The notes under the pieces are model-generated. The model was not told the DNA's origin. It worked only from the letters and a program-made list of their open reading frames with translations, and ran no database searches. The translations under genes and the position numbers were made by a program. From CAYMYN01 sp964394665 (GTDB lineage Bacteria > Planctomycetota > UBA1135 > GCA-002686595): a DNA stretch of 44,253 nt. Location of the stretch: contig CAYMYN010000035.1 in the NCBI GenBank assembly GCA_964394665.1, positions 1 through 44,253 of the forward strand. Direction: 5' to 3'. This document shows, piece by piece, positions 15,139 to 23,897 of this stretch (its first letter is position 1; the number at the start of each line of letters is the position of its first letter).

Positions 15139-16869
15139 TCAATGCTCGCCGGGGTTCGCGGCGCGGGCCTCGGCCCGGGCCACGAACTCCTCGATGCGCT
15201 CGATCGCTCCCTGGGCGAGAAGTCCACGGATCGCGATCTTGCCCCCGTCGTCCACGAGCACGAGCAGCGGATAGAGGTTGACCTCGAAGTTCTTCAGCAC
15301 CGCGGCCCGGCGCCCCAGGAGCAGGGTGTTCCGCCAGCGGATGCCGTGTTCCTGGGCCTCGAGGCGAAAGTCGCGCGGCGTACGGAGGTCGGTGTTGAAG
15401 CCCACGACCGAGAACGGCCGGCCCTCGAAGTGGGCCTGCAGGCGGTTGATCTCGGGGAGCGCCGCCACGCTCTCGGGGTCCCAGAAGCCCCAGAACACCA
15501 GCAGCACCACGCGGCCCTCGAAGTCCGCGTTCCGCAGTAGGAAGCCCTCGTTGTCGGTGAAGTCGAACTTCGGGGCGGGTGCGCCGGGCATGTGGGCCGC
15601 GAACTCGCGCCGGGCCAGTTCGGCCTCGCGGCGCAGGCGTTCCTGGGGCGCCTCGTTCTCCAGCCAGGTGTAGCTGGCGAAGGCCTCCTGGAGTTCGGTC
15701 TCGCGGTTCGAGCGCTGCAGGACCTGGGCCAACACGAAACGAGCCTGGGCGCGGATGCGCTCGTCGCTGCTGCGCTGCAGCAGGGCCCGCAGCGGTGGAC
15801 CGTAGCGATCGACGAAGAAGCTCCTGCGCTCCGCGGACATCTGCTCGAGCATGTCGAACACGTGCGGGCTGTCGGGCCAGAGCTCGGCGACGAGGTGCAG
15901 CAGCTCGTAGCGCGCGTCCATCGCCAGGGTCATGCTGGAGGGATAGCGGCGCGAGATCGAGTTCGCGAACTCGATCACGCCGTGCTCGAAGCCGCGGCGG
16001 TTCGCCTGCTCGAAGGCCGGCACGACCACGCTCAACCACTGCTCCGCCAGGGGATGGCCGGCCTGGGCCAGGGGTCCCAGCTCCAGGGTGAAACCCAGCA
16101 ACGGGAGCGGCGGCCACTGCTCCCTCGCAACGCCCCCCGCGGCCAACTCGCGGGTCTTCCGGGCCCACTGCACCGTGTCGCCCCACAGGCGCTGCAGCAG
16201 GCGCGCGTAGAAACGTTCGGCGGCGAACTTCGCCCCCTTGGTGCCGGCGTAGCCGTCGACCGCGATCCGCAGCAGGTCGAAGCTGCGCTCGAGGACCGCA
16301 GGGTCCTCGGACTGCAGGTTGTCGCTCTGCAGCATCGCCTGCTCGTAGAGCGCCCGCGCGGCGACCTCCGGGTGTCGGCTGGTCTCGGCGAGCTTCGCCA
16401 GGAGCTCGAGGGCCAGGTCGTTGTCCACCAGGCGGCGGCGGCTGGCGACGCGATCCAGGGCGTCGACCAGGAACTCCTGGTCCGCGTGCCGCTCCACGAG
16501 CCGGCGGAAGCTCTTGCCGCACAGCGCCGAACGGAGCGCGCCTTCCGTGGCCAGCAGGTTGGCGTTCTCGAGGATCCACAGGTCGGCGCGGCCCGAGCCC
16601 TTCTCCGCCACCGCCTCGTACTGAGCCGCCCACTCCGCGGCGGGGTGCGCGGGCCACTCCGCCTCGGGGACCCCCTGCCGGCGCAGGCGCCGGAGCTCGT
16701 TCGCGTAGGCGTCGAGGGCCGCCTGGTAGCGGCCCTGGAGCTCGAAGAAGGCCGCGTCCGAGTCCTGGCCGATCGGTTGCGCGGAGCCCAGCCCCGGGCC
16801 GGCGAAGGCGGCGGGTTGGGTCGGCGCGGTCGGGATCAGGAGCGGCAGGACCAGGGCGAGGAAGTTCAT
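15139..16869 (-). CDS. Exported protein with alpha-helical repeats and a cysteine-less thioredoxin/TlpA-like domain
   Basis: A 576-residue protein. Residues 1-24 form a signal peptide (MNFLALVLPLLIPTAPTQPAAFAG). The middle, about 40-425, is helical and rich in Ala, Leu and Arg, like tetratricopeptide-type repeats. From about 429 it is a TlpA/AhpC-like thioredoxin fold: GAPAPKFDFTDNEG, VVLLVFWGFWDPES, FSVVGFNTDLR, and VNLYPLLVLVDDGGKIAIRGL with the cis-Pro region. The redox CxxC is replaced by WGFW, so it cannot act as a thiol oxidoreductase in the usual way and may be a binding or scaffold protein in the periplasm. The start at 16869 is set by the signal peptide; a TATGCT lies upstream. Confidence 0.8.
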   Translation of the reverse strand: MNFLALVLPLLIPTAPTQPAAFAGPGLGSAQPIGQDSDAAFFELQGRYQAALDAYANELRRLRRQGVPEAEWPAHPAAEWAAQYEAVAEKGSGRADLWILENANLLATEGALRSALCGKSFRRLVERHADQEFLVDALDRVASRRRLVDNDLALELLAKLAETSRHPEVAARALYEQAMLQSDNLQSEDPAVLERSFDLLRIAVDGYAGTKGAKFAAERFYARLLQRLWGDTVQWARKTRELAAGGVAREQWPPLPLLGFTLELGPLAQAGHPLAEQWLSVVVPAFEQANRRGFEHGVIEFANSISRRYPSSMTLAMDARYELLHLVAELWPDSPHVFDMLEQMSAERRSFFVDRYGPPLRALLQRSSDERIRAQARFVLAQVLQRSNRETELQEAFASYTWLENEAPQERLRREAELARREFAAHMPGAPAPKFDFTDNEGFLLRNADFEGRVVLLVFWGFWDPESVAALPEINRLQAHFEGRPFSVVGFNTDLRTPRDFRLEAQEHGIRWRNTLLLGRRAAVLKNFEVNLYPLLVLVDDGGKIAIRGLLAQGAIERIEEFVARAEARAANPGEH

Positions 16870-16926
16870 GGCGGTGCGCGGGGGGTCGGCGCGGGGTCCG
16901 GCCGGATGCGGCCGGTGGGGAACGGG

Positions 16927-16932
16927 AGCATA
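16927..16932 (-). promoter_or_regulatory. Putative -10 element TATGCT
   Basis: TATGCT on the minus strand, 57 nt before the ATG at 16869. Confidence 0.4.
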
Positions 16933-17026
16933 CGCGCGCCCGGGGCGGGCCGTGAGCACCCGGCGAGCCCACGGGCGCGCTGCGCTGCGACCCCGTACCA
17001 CGGGTGAGTCCGGCGCGCGGGACCGC

Positions 17027-17032
17027 TAGGAT
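17027..17032 (+). promoter_or_regulatory. Putative -10 element TAGGAT for mqnC-mqnE
   Basis: TAGGAT ends 9 nt before the mqnC ATG at 17042; a leaderless message is predicted. No Shine-Dalgarno sequence could fit in the remaining space. Confidence 0.5.
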
Positions 17033-17041
17033 AGCAGCCCC

Positions 17042-18274
17042 ATGTCCGATCCCCGCAGCACCCTCCCCAGCGTCCCCAGTTGGCGGGCACCCCGCGCCTC
17101 GCGCGCGCGCCGCGGGGCGAGCGGGACGCAGCTCGAGCGCATCACGCAGGCCGTGCTCGAGGGCCGCCGGATCTCGGCCGCCGATGCGCTCCTCCTGCAC
17201 GAGCAGGCGGACCTCTTGACCCTCGGCCGGCTCGCCGACCACGTGCGCCGGGAGAAGCATCCCGAGGAACGGGTCACCTACATCGTCGACCGCAACGTCA
17301 ACCCGACCAACGTCTGCATCACCGACTGCGGCTTCTGCGCCTTCTACCGCCGCCCCAAGCACGAGGAAGCCTACGTCCTCGAGCGCGAGGTGATCGTGGC
17401 CAAGCTGGCCGAGCTCGACGCCCTGGGCGGGCGCCAGGTGCTGATGCAGGGAGGGCACCACCCCAAGCTCAAGTCGGGCTGGTGGGCCGAGCTGTTCCGC
17501 GACCTGCGCGCGCGTTTCCCGCGCATCAACCTGCACGCCCTCTCCGCGCCCGAGCTCGACCACCTGTCGGTGATCGAGAAGCGCCCGGTCGAGGACGTGA
17601 TCGCCGAGCTCGCCGCCGCGGGCCTGGGCAGCGTGCCGGGCGCCGGCGCCGAGATCCTGGTCGAGCGCGTGCGGCGCATCATCGCGCCCAAGAAGACCGA
17701 CACCGAGCGCTGGCTCGAGGTCCACCGCCGCGTGCACGAGGCCGGCCTGCGATCCTCGGCCACGATGATGTACGGGCACTTCGAGACCCCGGCCGAACGC
17801 GTCGAGCACCTCGACCGCCTGCGCAGCCTGCAGGACGAGACCGGCGGCTTCACCGCCTTCGCCTGTTGGAACGTGCAGCCCGAGGGCGTTCCCGAGGAGT
17901 CGATCTACCCCGCGCGCAGCACCCCGGCCGTGTACCTGCGCGTGCAAGCCCTGGCCCGCATCTACCTCGACAACTTCGACAACGTCCAGACGAGCTACGT
18001 GACCCAGGGACTGAAGCTCGCGCAGGTCAGCCTGCGCTACGGCGCCAACGACTTCGGCGGCACGATGCTCGAGGAGAACGTGGTCTCGGCCGCGGGTTGC
18101 TTCCACTTGGAGTCGATCCAGGCCATCGAACACGTGATCGAGGCCGCCGGCTTCGCGCCCCGTCGGCGCAACTCCTGGTACGGCATCGACGATCCGCGCC
18201 ACGTCGGCCCGACCTTCCCGGCCAGCCCCGAGGACGCCCGCCCCCGCGCCGCCCGTCACGGAGTGCCGCGATGA
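17042..18274 (+). CDS. mqnC: Cyclic dehypoxanthine futalosine synthase (radical SAM, menaquinone biosynthesis)
   Basis: A 410-residue radical SAM enzyme. The iron-sulfur motif is NPTNVCITDCGFCAFYRRP (Cys92, Cys96, Cys99), and this wording with YRRPKHEEAYVL is characteristic of MqnC rather than MqnE. Other landmarks are LMQGGHHPKLK, LGSVPGAGAEIL, SSATMMYGHFET and GANDFGGTMLEENVVSAAG. MqnC cyclises dehypoxanthine futalosine in the futalosine route to menaquinone. An N-terminal basic, low-complexity stretch of about 28 residues precedes the conserved region. Its stop overlaps the start of mqnE (ATGA), so the two are translationally coupled. Confidence 0.93.
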   Translation: MSDPRSTLPSVPSWRAPRASRARRGASGTQLERITQAVLEGRRISAADALLLHEQADLLTLGRLADHVRREKHPEERVTYIVDRNVNPTNVCITDCGFCAFYRRPKHEEAYVLEREVIVAKLAELDALGGRQVLMQGGHHPKLKSGWWAELFRDLRARFPRINLHALSAPELDHLSVIEKRPVEDVIAELAAAGLGSVPGAGAEILVERVRRIIAPKKTDTERWLEVHRRVHEAGLRSSATMMYGHFETPAERVEHLDRLRSLQDETGGFTAFACWNVQPEGVPEESIYPARSTPAVYLRVQALARIYLDNFDNVQTSYVTQGLKLAQVSLRYGANDFGGTMLEENVVSAAGCFHLESIQAIEHVIEAAGFAPRRRNSWYGIDDPRHVGPTFPASPEDARPRAARHGVPR

Positions 18275-19455
18275 TCGCCCCCCCCACCGATACGACCCGC
18301 GAACGCGGCCGTCTCCTCGAGCGTCTGCTCGAGACCTGCCGCGCCGCCGACCTCGGCCCGCTGGCCGACAAGGTCGTCGCCGGCGAGCGCCTCTCGATCG
18401 AAGACGGCCTGGCGCTCTACCGCACGCCCCACGTCCACCTCGTGGGCGAGTTGGCGAACCTCGTGCGCGAGCGCCTGCACGGCGACCGGGCGTACTTCAA
18501 CGTCAACCAACACGTCAACTACACCAACGTCTGCAACAAGCTCTGCCGCTTCTGCGCCTTCCAGCGCCTCCCGAACCAGGAGGGCGCCTACGTCATGTCG
18601 CCCGAGGAGGTGGCCGAGAAGATCCGCGCGCAGCTCCACGAGCCGGTGACCGAGGTGCACATGGTGGCCGGGGTCTACCCCAAGCTCGGCTACGACTACT
18701 ACCTCGACATCCTGCGGGCCGCCAAACGCGCCCGGCCGACGATCCACATCAAGGCCTTCACGATGGTCGAGCTGCACCAGATCGCGCGCTCGGCCAAGAA
18801 ACCCCTCGAGGAGGTGCTGCCGGAGCTCGTCGAGGCGGGCCTGGGTTCGATCCCCGGCGGCGGCGCGGAGGTCTTCGCCGAGCGCGTGCACCGCGAGGGC
18901 TACCACCTCAAGATCTCGGGCGAGGAGTGGCTGGAGGTCGCGCGCACCGTGCACCGCGCGGGCCTCAAGAGCAACTGCACGATGCTGCACGGGCACATCG
19001 AAACCGTCGAGGAACGCCTCGACCACCTCGACCGCCTGCGGCGCCTGCAGGACGAGACGGGCGGCTTCCAGGCCTACATCCCGCTCTCGTTCCACCCGGA
19101 GAACACCGAGTGGTCGCACCTGCCGGGCCCGACCGCCCTGGACGAGCTGCGCGAGATCGCCGTCGGGCGCCTGATGCTCGACAACGTCCCGCACGTCAAG
19201 GCCTACTGGATCATGCTCGGCATCCCGATCGCGCAGCTCGCCTTGTCCTACGGCGCCGACGACGTCGACGGCACGGTGGTCGAGGAGAAGATCTACCACG
19301 AGGCCGGCGCCACCACGCCCCAGAGCGTGCTGCGCGCGGAGCTCGTGCAGTGGATCCGCGACGCGGGCCGCGTGCCGGTGGAGCGCGACACGCTCTACAA
19401 CGTGATCTGGGCCGAGGATCCCGACTCCGTCGCGGCCGGATCGGCCGCGGGCTGA
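18271..19455 (+). CDS. mqnE: Aminofutalosine synthase (radical SAM, menaquinone biosynthesis)
   Basis: A 394-residue radical SAM enzyme paralogous to MqnC. The cluster motif is YTNVCNKLCRFCAFQRLP (Cys88, Cys92, Cys95), followed by VHMVAGVYPKLGYDYY, IHIKAFTMVELHQIAR, LGSIPGGGAEVFAERVH, SNCTMLHGHIET and GADDVDGTVVEEKIYHEAGA, all typical of MqnE. MqnE joins the MqnA product (3-[(1-carboxyvinyl)oxy]benzoate) to SAM, giving aminofutalosine. It follows mqnC with a 4-nt ATGA overlap and precedes the DCC protein gene by 7 nt. Together with mqnA at 28180 it shows that the cell uses the futalosine route. Confidence 0.93.
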   Translation: MIAPPTDTTRERGRLLERLLETCRAADLGPLADKVVAGERLSIEDGLALYRTPHVHLVGELANLVRERLHGDRAYFNVNQHVNYTNVCNKLCRFCAFQRLPNQEGAYVMSPEEVAEKIRAQLHEPVTEVHMVAGVYPKLGYDYYLDILRAAKRARPTIHIKAFTMVELHQIARSAKKPLEEVLPELVEAGLGSIPGGGAEVFAERVHREGYHLKISGEEWLEVARTVHRAGLKSNCTMLHGHIETVEERLDHLDRLRRLQDETGGFQAYIPLSFHPENTEWSHLPGPTALDELREIAVGRLMLDNVPHVKAYWIMLGIPIAQLALSYGADDVDGTVVEEKIYHEAGATTPQSVLRAELVQWIRDAGRVPVERDTLYNVIWAEDPDSVAAGSAAG

Positions 19456-19462
19456 GGGGCCC

Positions 19463-19885
19463 ATGGCGGCCGCCGTCCCTGCGCCCCGCCGCGGCCGCGT
19501 GGGCGACCCGCCGCAGCGGGCCGTGCTCGTCTACGACGGCGACTGCGGCTTCTGCCAGGCGCGCGTCGACGCCTGGCGACCGCGCACCGGCGCGGCGCTC
19601 GACTACCTGCCCTCGCACGCCCTCGGGGAGCGCTTCGCCGATGTCCCGCGCGAGCTCTTCGAGCGCGGCGTCGTGCGCGTGGCCGGGGACGGCACCTGGA
19701 CCTTCGGCGGCGAGGCGGTGCTGCTCGTGCTCGCCGACGCAGGCCGGCGCTGGCCGCACGCGCTCTACCGCAGGCTGCCCGGCTTCGCGCCGCTGGTCGA
19801 GCTCTTCTATCGCGCCGTGGCCCGCCACCGCCACCGCATCTCGCGCCTCTACGGCACGAGCTGCCGCGTGGATCACGAGCCGTAG
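19463..19885 (+). CDS. DCC-family thiol-disulfide oxidoreductase-like protein (DUF393)
   Basis: A 140-residue protein with the DUF393 signature VLVYDGDCGFCQARVDAW, containing Cys28 and Cys31 in DxDCxxC, and the later GDGTWTFGGEAVLLVLADAG segment ending with HRISRLYG. The family is thioredoxin-like, but its biochemical role is poorly defined. It starts 7 nt after mqnE and may be the third gene of that operon. Its 3' end overlaps the 3' end of the convergent amidase gene by 13 nt. Confidence 0.85.
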   Translation: MAAAVPAPRRGRVGDPPQRAVLVYDGDCGFCQARVDAWRPRTGAALDYLPSHALGERFADVPRELFERGVVRVAGDGTWTFGGEAVLLVLADAGRRWPHALYRRLPGFAPLVELFYRAVARHRHRISRLYGTSCRVDHEP

Positions 19886-21855
19886 TCGATCCAAGCCGTC
19901 GGGACTCCCTGGGCATAGAGTGGATGGTGCACGGTCTCACCGGGCTCGATGAGGCCCGCGACGCGCCCCTCGATCACGATGGCCAGGTGCGAGCTCGCGT
20001 GCCGGGCGCGGTACGCGCGCAGGGCCGCCAGCGGCTCGGGCTCGAAATGGAGCTCCAGGTATCTCAGCCCGTGCGCGTCTTGGGTGAGGCGGCCCACGGT
20101 CGGGACGAGGGTCAGGGAATCACCGCCCACGAGCACCTCTTGCACGGGCCTGCCGAGCACCGTTCCGCCCCGCGGCGTGCGCAGCTCCTCCACCACCACG
20201 AATTCGATCGTCCGCGTGGGCGGCGGCACGACGGGTCGGCGCAGGTGGTGGCCGCCGCGCTCCTGCCAGGCGCTCGCCAGCGCCACGAGGCGCGCCTCGT
20301 CGTAGAGCTGCCCCGTGAAGCTGACGCTGGTGGGCGTGCCGTCCTCGCGCGGCGCGGCCGGCAGCACCACGGTCGGGTGGCCGGTGAGGTTCGTGATGCC
20401 CAGCAGCGGACCGCTGCGCGAGGCGTGCACCAGCGCGTCGACGCCCGCGAACACCCCGTCCATCTGGCGCATGAGCCGGGTGCGCGCGCGCGAGGCCTGT
20501 AGGTACTCGACGGCCGGGATCAGGCGTGCCACGCGCAGCAGGTTCGGCCAGGCGTCGGCGCCCTGGCGCACGAGCAGGTCGTCGTCGCTCCCGCGCGTGA
20601 AGGCATCGAAGGCCGCGGCGGCTTCGACGGTCAGGATCACCATCAGGTCCCAGACCGGGAACTCCGGCGGATCGATCGGCACGAGCTCGCAGCCCAGCTC
20701 GCGCAGGTCCGCCAGGACCGGCGCCAGCGCCCGCGCGCCCTCCCCCTCGAGCTCGGCGCGCGGGACCCCGACGCGCAGGCCGCGCACGTCGACGCCGATC
20801 GGCACGGCGAAGGGCCGCGTGACCGCGTCCGCGTCGCGGCCGTCGGCGCCGTGGATGGCCGCGAGCACGATCGCGGCGTCCTGCACCGAGCGCGCCATCG
20901 GCCCCAGCTTGTCCATCGTCCACGAGAGCGTCATCGCTCCGTGGCGCGGCACGCGCCCGAAGGTCGGCCGGATCGAGCTCGCGCCGCAGAGGTCCGAGGG
21001 CGAGACGATCGAGCCCAGGGTCTCCGAGCCGATCGCGAAGGCCACGCCGCCGGCGACGACCGCGGCCGCCGAGCCCGCGCTCGAGCCGCTCGAGCCCTGC
21101 GCGGTGTTCCAGGGGTTGCGGGTGCGCGCCCGGAACCACTCGTCCCCCATCGCCAAGGAGCCCAGGCTGAGCTTGGCGATCAGCACCGCGCCGGCTTCGT
21201 CCAGCCGCTCGATCACCGTCGCGTCGAAGTCGAACTTCTGCCAGCGGAAGGGCTCCGCGCCCCAGGTCGTGGGCGCGCCGCGGGCGGCGAGCAGGTCCTT
21301 GGCGCCGTAGGGGATGCCGTGCAGGGGACCGCGCCAGTGGCCGCGTTCGAGCTCGAGGTCGAGCTCGCGCGCGCGGGAGAGGGCACGCTCCTCGGTGACG
21401 CTCACGACGCAGTACAGGCTCTGGTCGAGGCGGCGCAGGCGGGTCAGGTACATCGACGTGAGCTCGACGCAGCTCACCTCCCGACGCCGCACGAGGCCGG
21501 CCAGGGTCGGGAGGTCGGCGAAGGCCAGCTCCTCGAGGTCGTCGGGCCGCGCCGCCAGGGGCAGGGGCAGCTCGCGCGCGGGCACCGGCACCGCGCGCAG
21601 CTCCATGCCCGGCAACAGCGGGTCGAAACGAAACGCCGGCGGGACGTCGTTCGCGAGCTCCAGGGCGCGCAGGCGGGAGAATCCCGCGAGCTGGTTGCGC
21701 ACGCCGGCGAGCATCTGCTCCAGCTCGTCCGCCTCGAACACGAGCCCCGCCGCCGCCGCCGCGCCGTCCAGGTCGTCGAGCGCGAGTTCGCGCGGCGCGG
21801 GCGCGTCGCCCTGGGTCCAGGAAGCGATGCAGGACAATACCAGCGGTAGGAACAT
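19873..21855 (-). CDS. Exported amidase-signature family hydrolase
   Basis: A 660-residue protein. A short hydrophobic N-terminus (MFLPLVLSCIASW) suggests export; SCI could be a weak lipobox. The amidase-signature triad is visible: Lys186 in GIPYGAKDLLA, cis-Ser258 in GSSGSSAGSAAAVVAGG, and nucleophile Ser282 in GSETLGSI. FGRVPRHGAM and LGPMARSVQDAAIVL follow as in other amidases. It is longer than the usual 450-500 residues because of about 115 N-terminal residues before the domain and a C-terminal extension of about 100. It likely cleaves an amide outside the cytoplasm; substrate unknown. A TATCCT box lies 27 nt upstream, with GGAG near the start. Confidence 0.88.
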   Translation of the reverse strand: MFLPLVLSCIASWTQGDAPAPRELALDDLDGAAAAAGLVFEADELEQMLAGVRNQLAGFSRLRALELANDVPPAFRFDPLLPGMELRAVPVPARELPLPLAARPDDLEELAFADLPTLAGLVRRREVSCVELTSMYLTRLRRLDQSLYCVVSVTEERALSRARELDLELERGHWRGPLHGIPYGAKDLLAARGAPTTWGAEPFRWQKFDFDATVIERLDEAGAVLIAKLSLGSLAMGDEWFRARTRNPWNTAQGSSGSSAGSAAAVVAGGVAFAIGSETLGSIVSPSDLCGASSIRPTFGRVPRHGAMTLSWTMDKLGPMARSVQDAAIVLAAIHGADGRDADAVTRPFAVPIGVDVRGLRVGVPRAELEGEGARALAPVLADLRELGCELVPIDPPEFPVWDLMVILTVEAAAAFDAFTRGSDDDLLVRQGADAWPNLLRVARLIPAVEYLQASRARTRLMRQMDGVFAGVDALVHASRSGPLLGITNLTGHPTVVLPAAPREDGTPTSVSFTGQLYDEARLVALASAWQERGGHHLRRPVVPPPTRTIEFVVVEELRTPRGGTVLGRPVQEVLVGGDSLTLVPTVGRLTQDAHGLRYLELHFEPEPLAALRAYRARHASSHLAIVIEGRVAGLIEPGETVHHPLYAQGVPTAWIDYGS

Positions 21856-21882
21856 GGGATCTCCGGGGTCGAACCGAGGGCG

Positions 21883-21888
21883 AGGATA
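21883..21888 (-). promoter_or_regulatory. Putative -10 element TATCCT
   Basis: TATCCT on the minus strand, 27 nt before the amidase ATG at 21855. Confidence 0.4.
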
Positions 21889-21931
21889 GCCGCGGCCGCG
21901 CGTGCGGGGCGAACGGCGCCCCCACGCGGGG

Positions 21932-21937
21932 TAGACT
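21932..21937 (+). promoter_or_regulatory. Putative -10 element TAGACT
   Basis: TAGACT ends 7 nt before the cupin ATG at 21945, so transcription would begin at or next to the A of ATG: a strong leaderless candidate. Confidence 0.5.
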
Positions 21938-21944
21938 CGCGGGC

Positions 21945-22271
21945 ATGAGCTTCCTCGAGACCGCGGGCCTGCGGCGCTTCGACGGCGCCAAACTGGCGAA
22001 GCTGAACCTGTTCGAGTCGCCCCAGATGTTCGGCGACCTCTATTGCCTGGAGCCCGGCCAGGCCCAGAAACCCCACGCCCACGGCGGCGCGACGAAGTTC
22101 TACTTCGTGCTCGAGGGCCGCGGACGCTTCACCGTGGGCGAGGCGACGCGCGAGCTCGGCCCCGGGGGACTCGCCTACGCCCTGGCCGGGGAGCCCCACG
22201 GCGTCGAGAACGCCTCCCAGGAACGCCTGGTGCTGCTCGTGGCGATGGCACCCAATCCCAACCGGATCTGA
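21945..22271 (+). CDS. Small cupin-domain protein
   Basis: A 108-residue single cupin. Motif 1 is KPHAHGGATKFYFVLEGRGRFTVG, with the usual His, His and Glu metal ligands; motif 2 is AYALAGEPHGVENAS, with the third His. Single cupins bind a divalent metal and are sugar isomerases, dioxygenases or sensors; none can be selected here. No signal peptide. It is probably transcribed from its own promoter (TAGACT) and is followed 44 nt later by the M64 peptidase gene. Confidence 0.85.
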   Translation: MSFLETAGLRRFDGAKLAKLNLFESPQMFGDLYCLEPGQAQKPHAHGGATKFYFVLEGRGRFTVGEATRELGPGGLAYALAGEPHGVENASQERLVLLVAMAPNPNRI

Positions 22272-22296
22272 CGCTCCCCCCCGCCGCGGCTCGGGC

Positions 22297-22302
22297 CATA
22301 CT
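22297..22302 (+). promoter_or_regulatory. Putative -10 element CATACT
   Basis: CATACT, four matches to TATAAT, ends 13 nt before the ATG at 22316. Confidence 0.3.
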
Positions 22303-22315
22303 GGGCGCACGACCC

Positions 22316-23692
22316 ATGATCCACGCGTCGCTCCTCGCCCTGCTGCTCGCCGCTCCCCTGCTGCCCAACCAGGACGGGGGGGAGATCGCGCCCGACGTCG
22401 CGCTGCTGCGCCGGGCGGAGGAACACGCCGCGGCCGGGCGCTACGACCAGGCGGTGAGCGCCTACCGCAACCTCGCGCGCCGCTTTCCGGACACCGAGGC
22501 CGGCCGCGTCGGCGAGCGCCGCTCGCGGCCCAGCGCCTTCCTGGGCTGGAGCCCCATCGCGGGCTCCGACCGCCCAGAGAACCGCGTCGTCGTCGCGATC
22601 CTGGCCGAGGGCTACACCCTCGGCCACCAGAGCGCCTTCGACCGCCTGGCGGCCACGATCCCGACCTTCTTCGAGCGCCAGAAGACCTTCCGCGAGTACT
22701 TCGCCTACTTCGACTTCGTGCGCGTCAACCTGCGCAGCGCCGACGACGGGGTCGACGGGTTCGGGCGCGAGTACGACACGGCCCTCGACGCGCGCATGCT
22801 CGGCACCGACGCCGGGCACGTGGCCGTCGACAACACCAAGGTCTTCGAGGCGCTGGACGAGCTGCCCCACCACGACCGGCTGGCCATCGTGCTCGTCAAG
22901 CGCGAGCTCTCGGGGACCGGGGGCGGCGGCGTGGCGGTCATCGGCGGGCGCAGCGAGCGCACGGTGATCCACGAGTGGGGCCACGCCTTCGGTGGCCTCT
23001 CGGACGAGTACGCCACGCGCACCCACGACCGCGGCCAGCCCCGGGAGGGCATCAACGTGGCGCTCACCGACGACCCGCGACGGGTCCCCTGGGCGCACTG
23101 GATCGAAGCCCGCGCGCCGCGGGTCGGCGCCTACCAGGGGGCCGCCGGTCAGGTGCGCGGCGTGTGGAAGCCAACGAGCGGCGGCTGCGTCATGGAGGAC
23201 GGCGAGTTCTTCTGCGCCATCTGCCAGGAAGCGCTGGTGCTCGCCATCCACCGCTACGTGGACCCCATCGACGGCGCCGAGCCCGACGCCCATCCGCGCG
23301 GCGCGGGCGAGGCCCTGCCGCTCGTCGACACCCTCGACTTCGCCGTGCGCGTGCTGCAGCCGGCGACCCACGCCCTCGAGGTCGAGTGGCACCTGTTCCC
23401 CGCGGAGTCGACGCCCGCCGAGCCCCAGGCGCGCGGCGCCGATCGACGCACCCGCGGTCCGCTCACGCCCCTCGAGGGCAAACCCCTCTTCCGTACGCGC
23501 CCCGACCGCGACGGACGCCACACCCTGCGCCTGTCCGCCAAGGACCTCGAGCCGGGCCTCTACCGCCTGCTGTGCCGCGTGACCGACACCACGCGCCTGC
23601 GCGGCGAACGCCTGCCCTGGGTCCTGAAGGACCCCCAGGGCCTGCTGCAGTCCGAACGCGGCTGGTGGATCCGCGTGCCGGGCGAAGAGTGA
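22316..23692 (+). CDS. Exported M64-family (IgA peptidase M64-like) metallopeptidase
   Basis: A 458-residue protein with a short signal peptide (MIHASLLALLLAAPLLPNQ). A helical tetratricopeptide-like hairpin (about 28-60, EEHAAAGRYDQAVSAYRNL) precedes the peptidase domain. NRVVVAILAEGYTLGHQSAFDRLA, FDFVRVNLRSADDGVD and the zinc motif VIHEWGHAFGGLSDEY (His219, Glu220, His223, Asp230) match peptidase family M64. CVMEDGEFFCAICQEAL is the conserved Cys-containing stretch near the end of the domain, and a beta-rich C-terminal region follows. It is expected to be a secreted zinc protease of unknown target. The same frame is open upstream through the cupin gene, but the signal peptide sets ATG 22316. 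Confidence 0.87.
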   Translation: MIHASLLALLLAAPLLPNQDGGEIAPDVALLRRAEEHAAAGRYDQAVSAYRNLARRFPDTEAGRVGERRSRPSAFLGWSPIAGSDRPENRVVVAILAEGYTLGHQSAFDRLAATIPTFFERQKTFREYFAYFDFVRVNLRSADDGVDGFGREYDTALDARMLGTDAGHVAVDNTKVFEALDELPHHDRLAIVLVKRELSGTGGGGVAVIGGRSERTVIHEWGHAFGGLSDEYATRTHDRGQPREGINVALTDDPRRVPWAHWIEARAPRVGAYQGAAGQVRGVWKPTSGGCVMEDGEFFCAICQEALVLAIHRYVDPIDGAEPDAHPRGAGEALPLVDTLDFAVRVLQPATHALEVEWHLFPAESTPAEPQARGADRRTRGPLTPLEGKPLFRTRPDRDGRHTLRLSAKDLEPGLYRLLCRVTDTTRLRGERLPWVLKDPQGLLQSERGWWIRVPGEE

Positions 23693-23897
23693 CCGTCGGC
23701 GCGCGCGACCTGGGAAGCGCAGCGGAGCTTCGCTGAATCGCCCTGGTTTCCTCGCCGCGCGCATGGACCGCTCGATCCGCCCCACGGTCGGTGGCGTGGT
23801 CGGTGACCTCGAAACGACTCGAAGGGCATGGCTCCGGTCCGCGCCGTACGGTTCCCCATCGAAGGAGCTCGCGATCGCCCGTAGCTCGGCAGCGCCG

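Noticed and set aside
15035..18259. A 1074-codon minus-strand frame across mqnC and the thioredoxin-like gene
   Set aside because: It spans genes on both strands and has no recognisable domain; mqnC on the other strand is certain.
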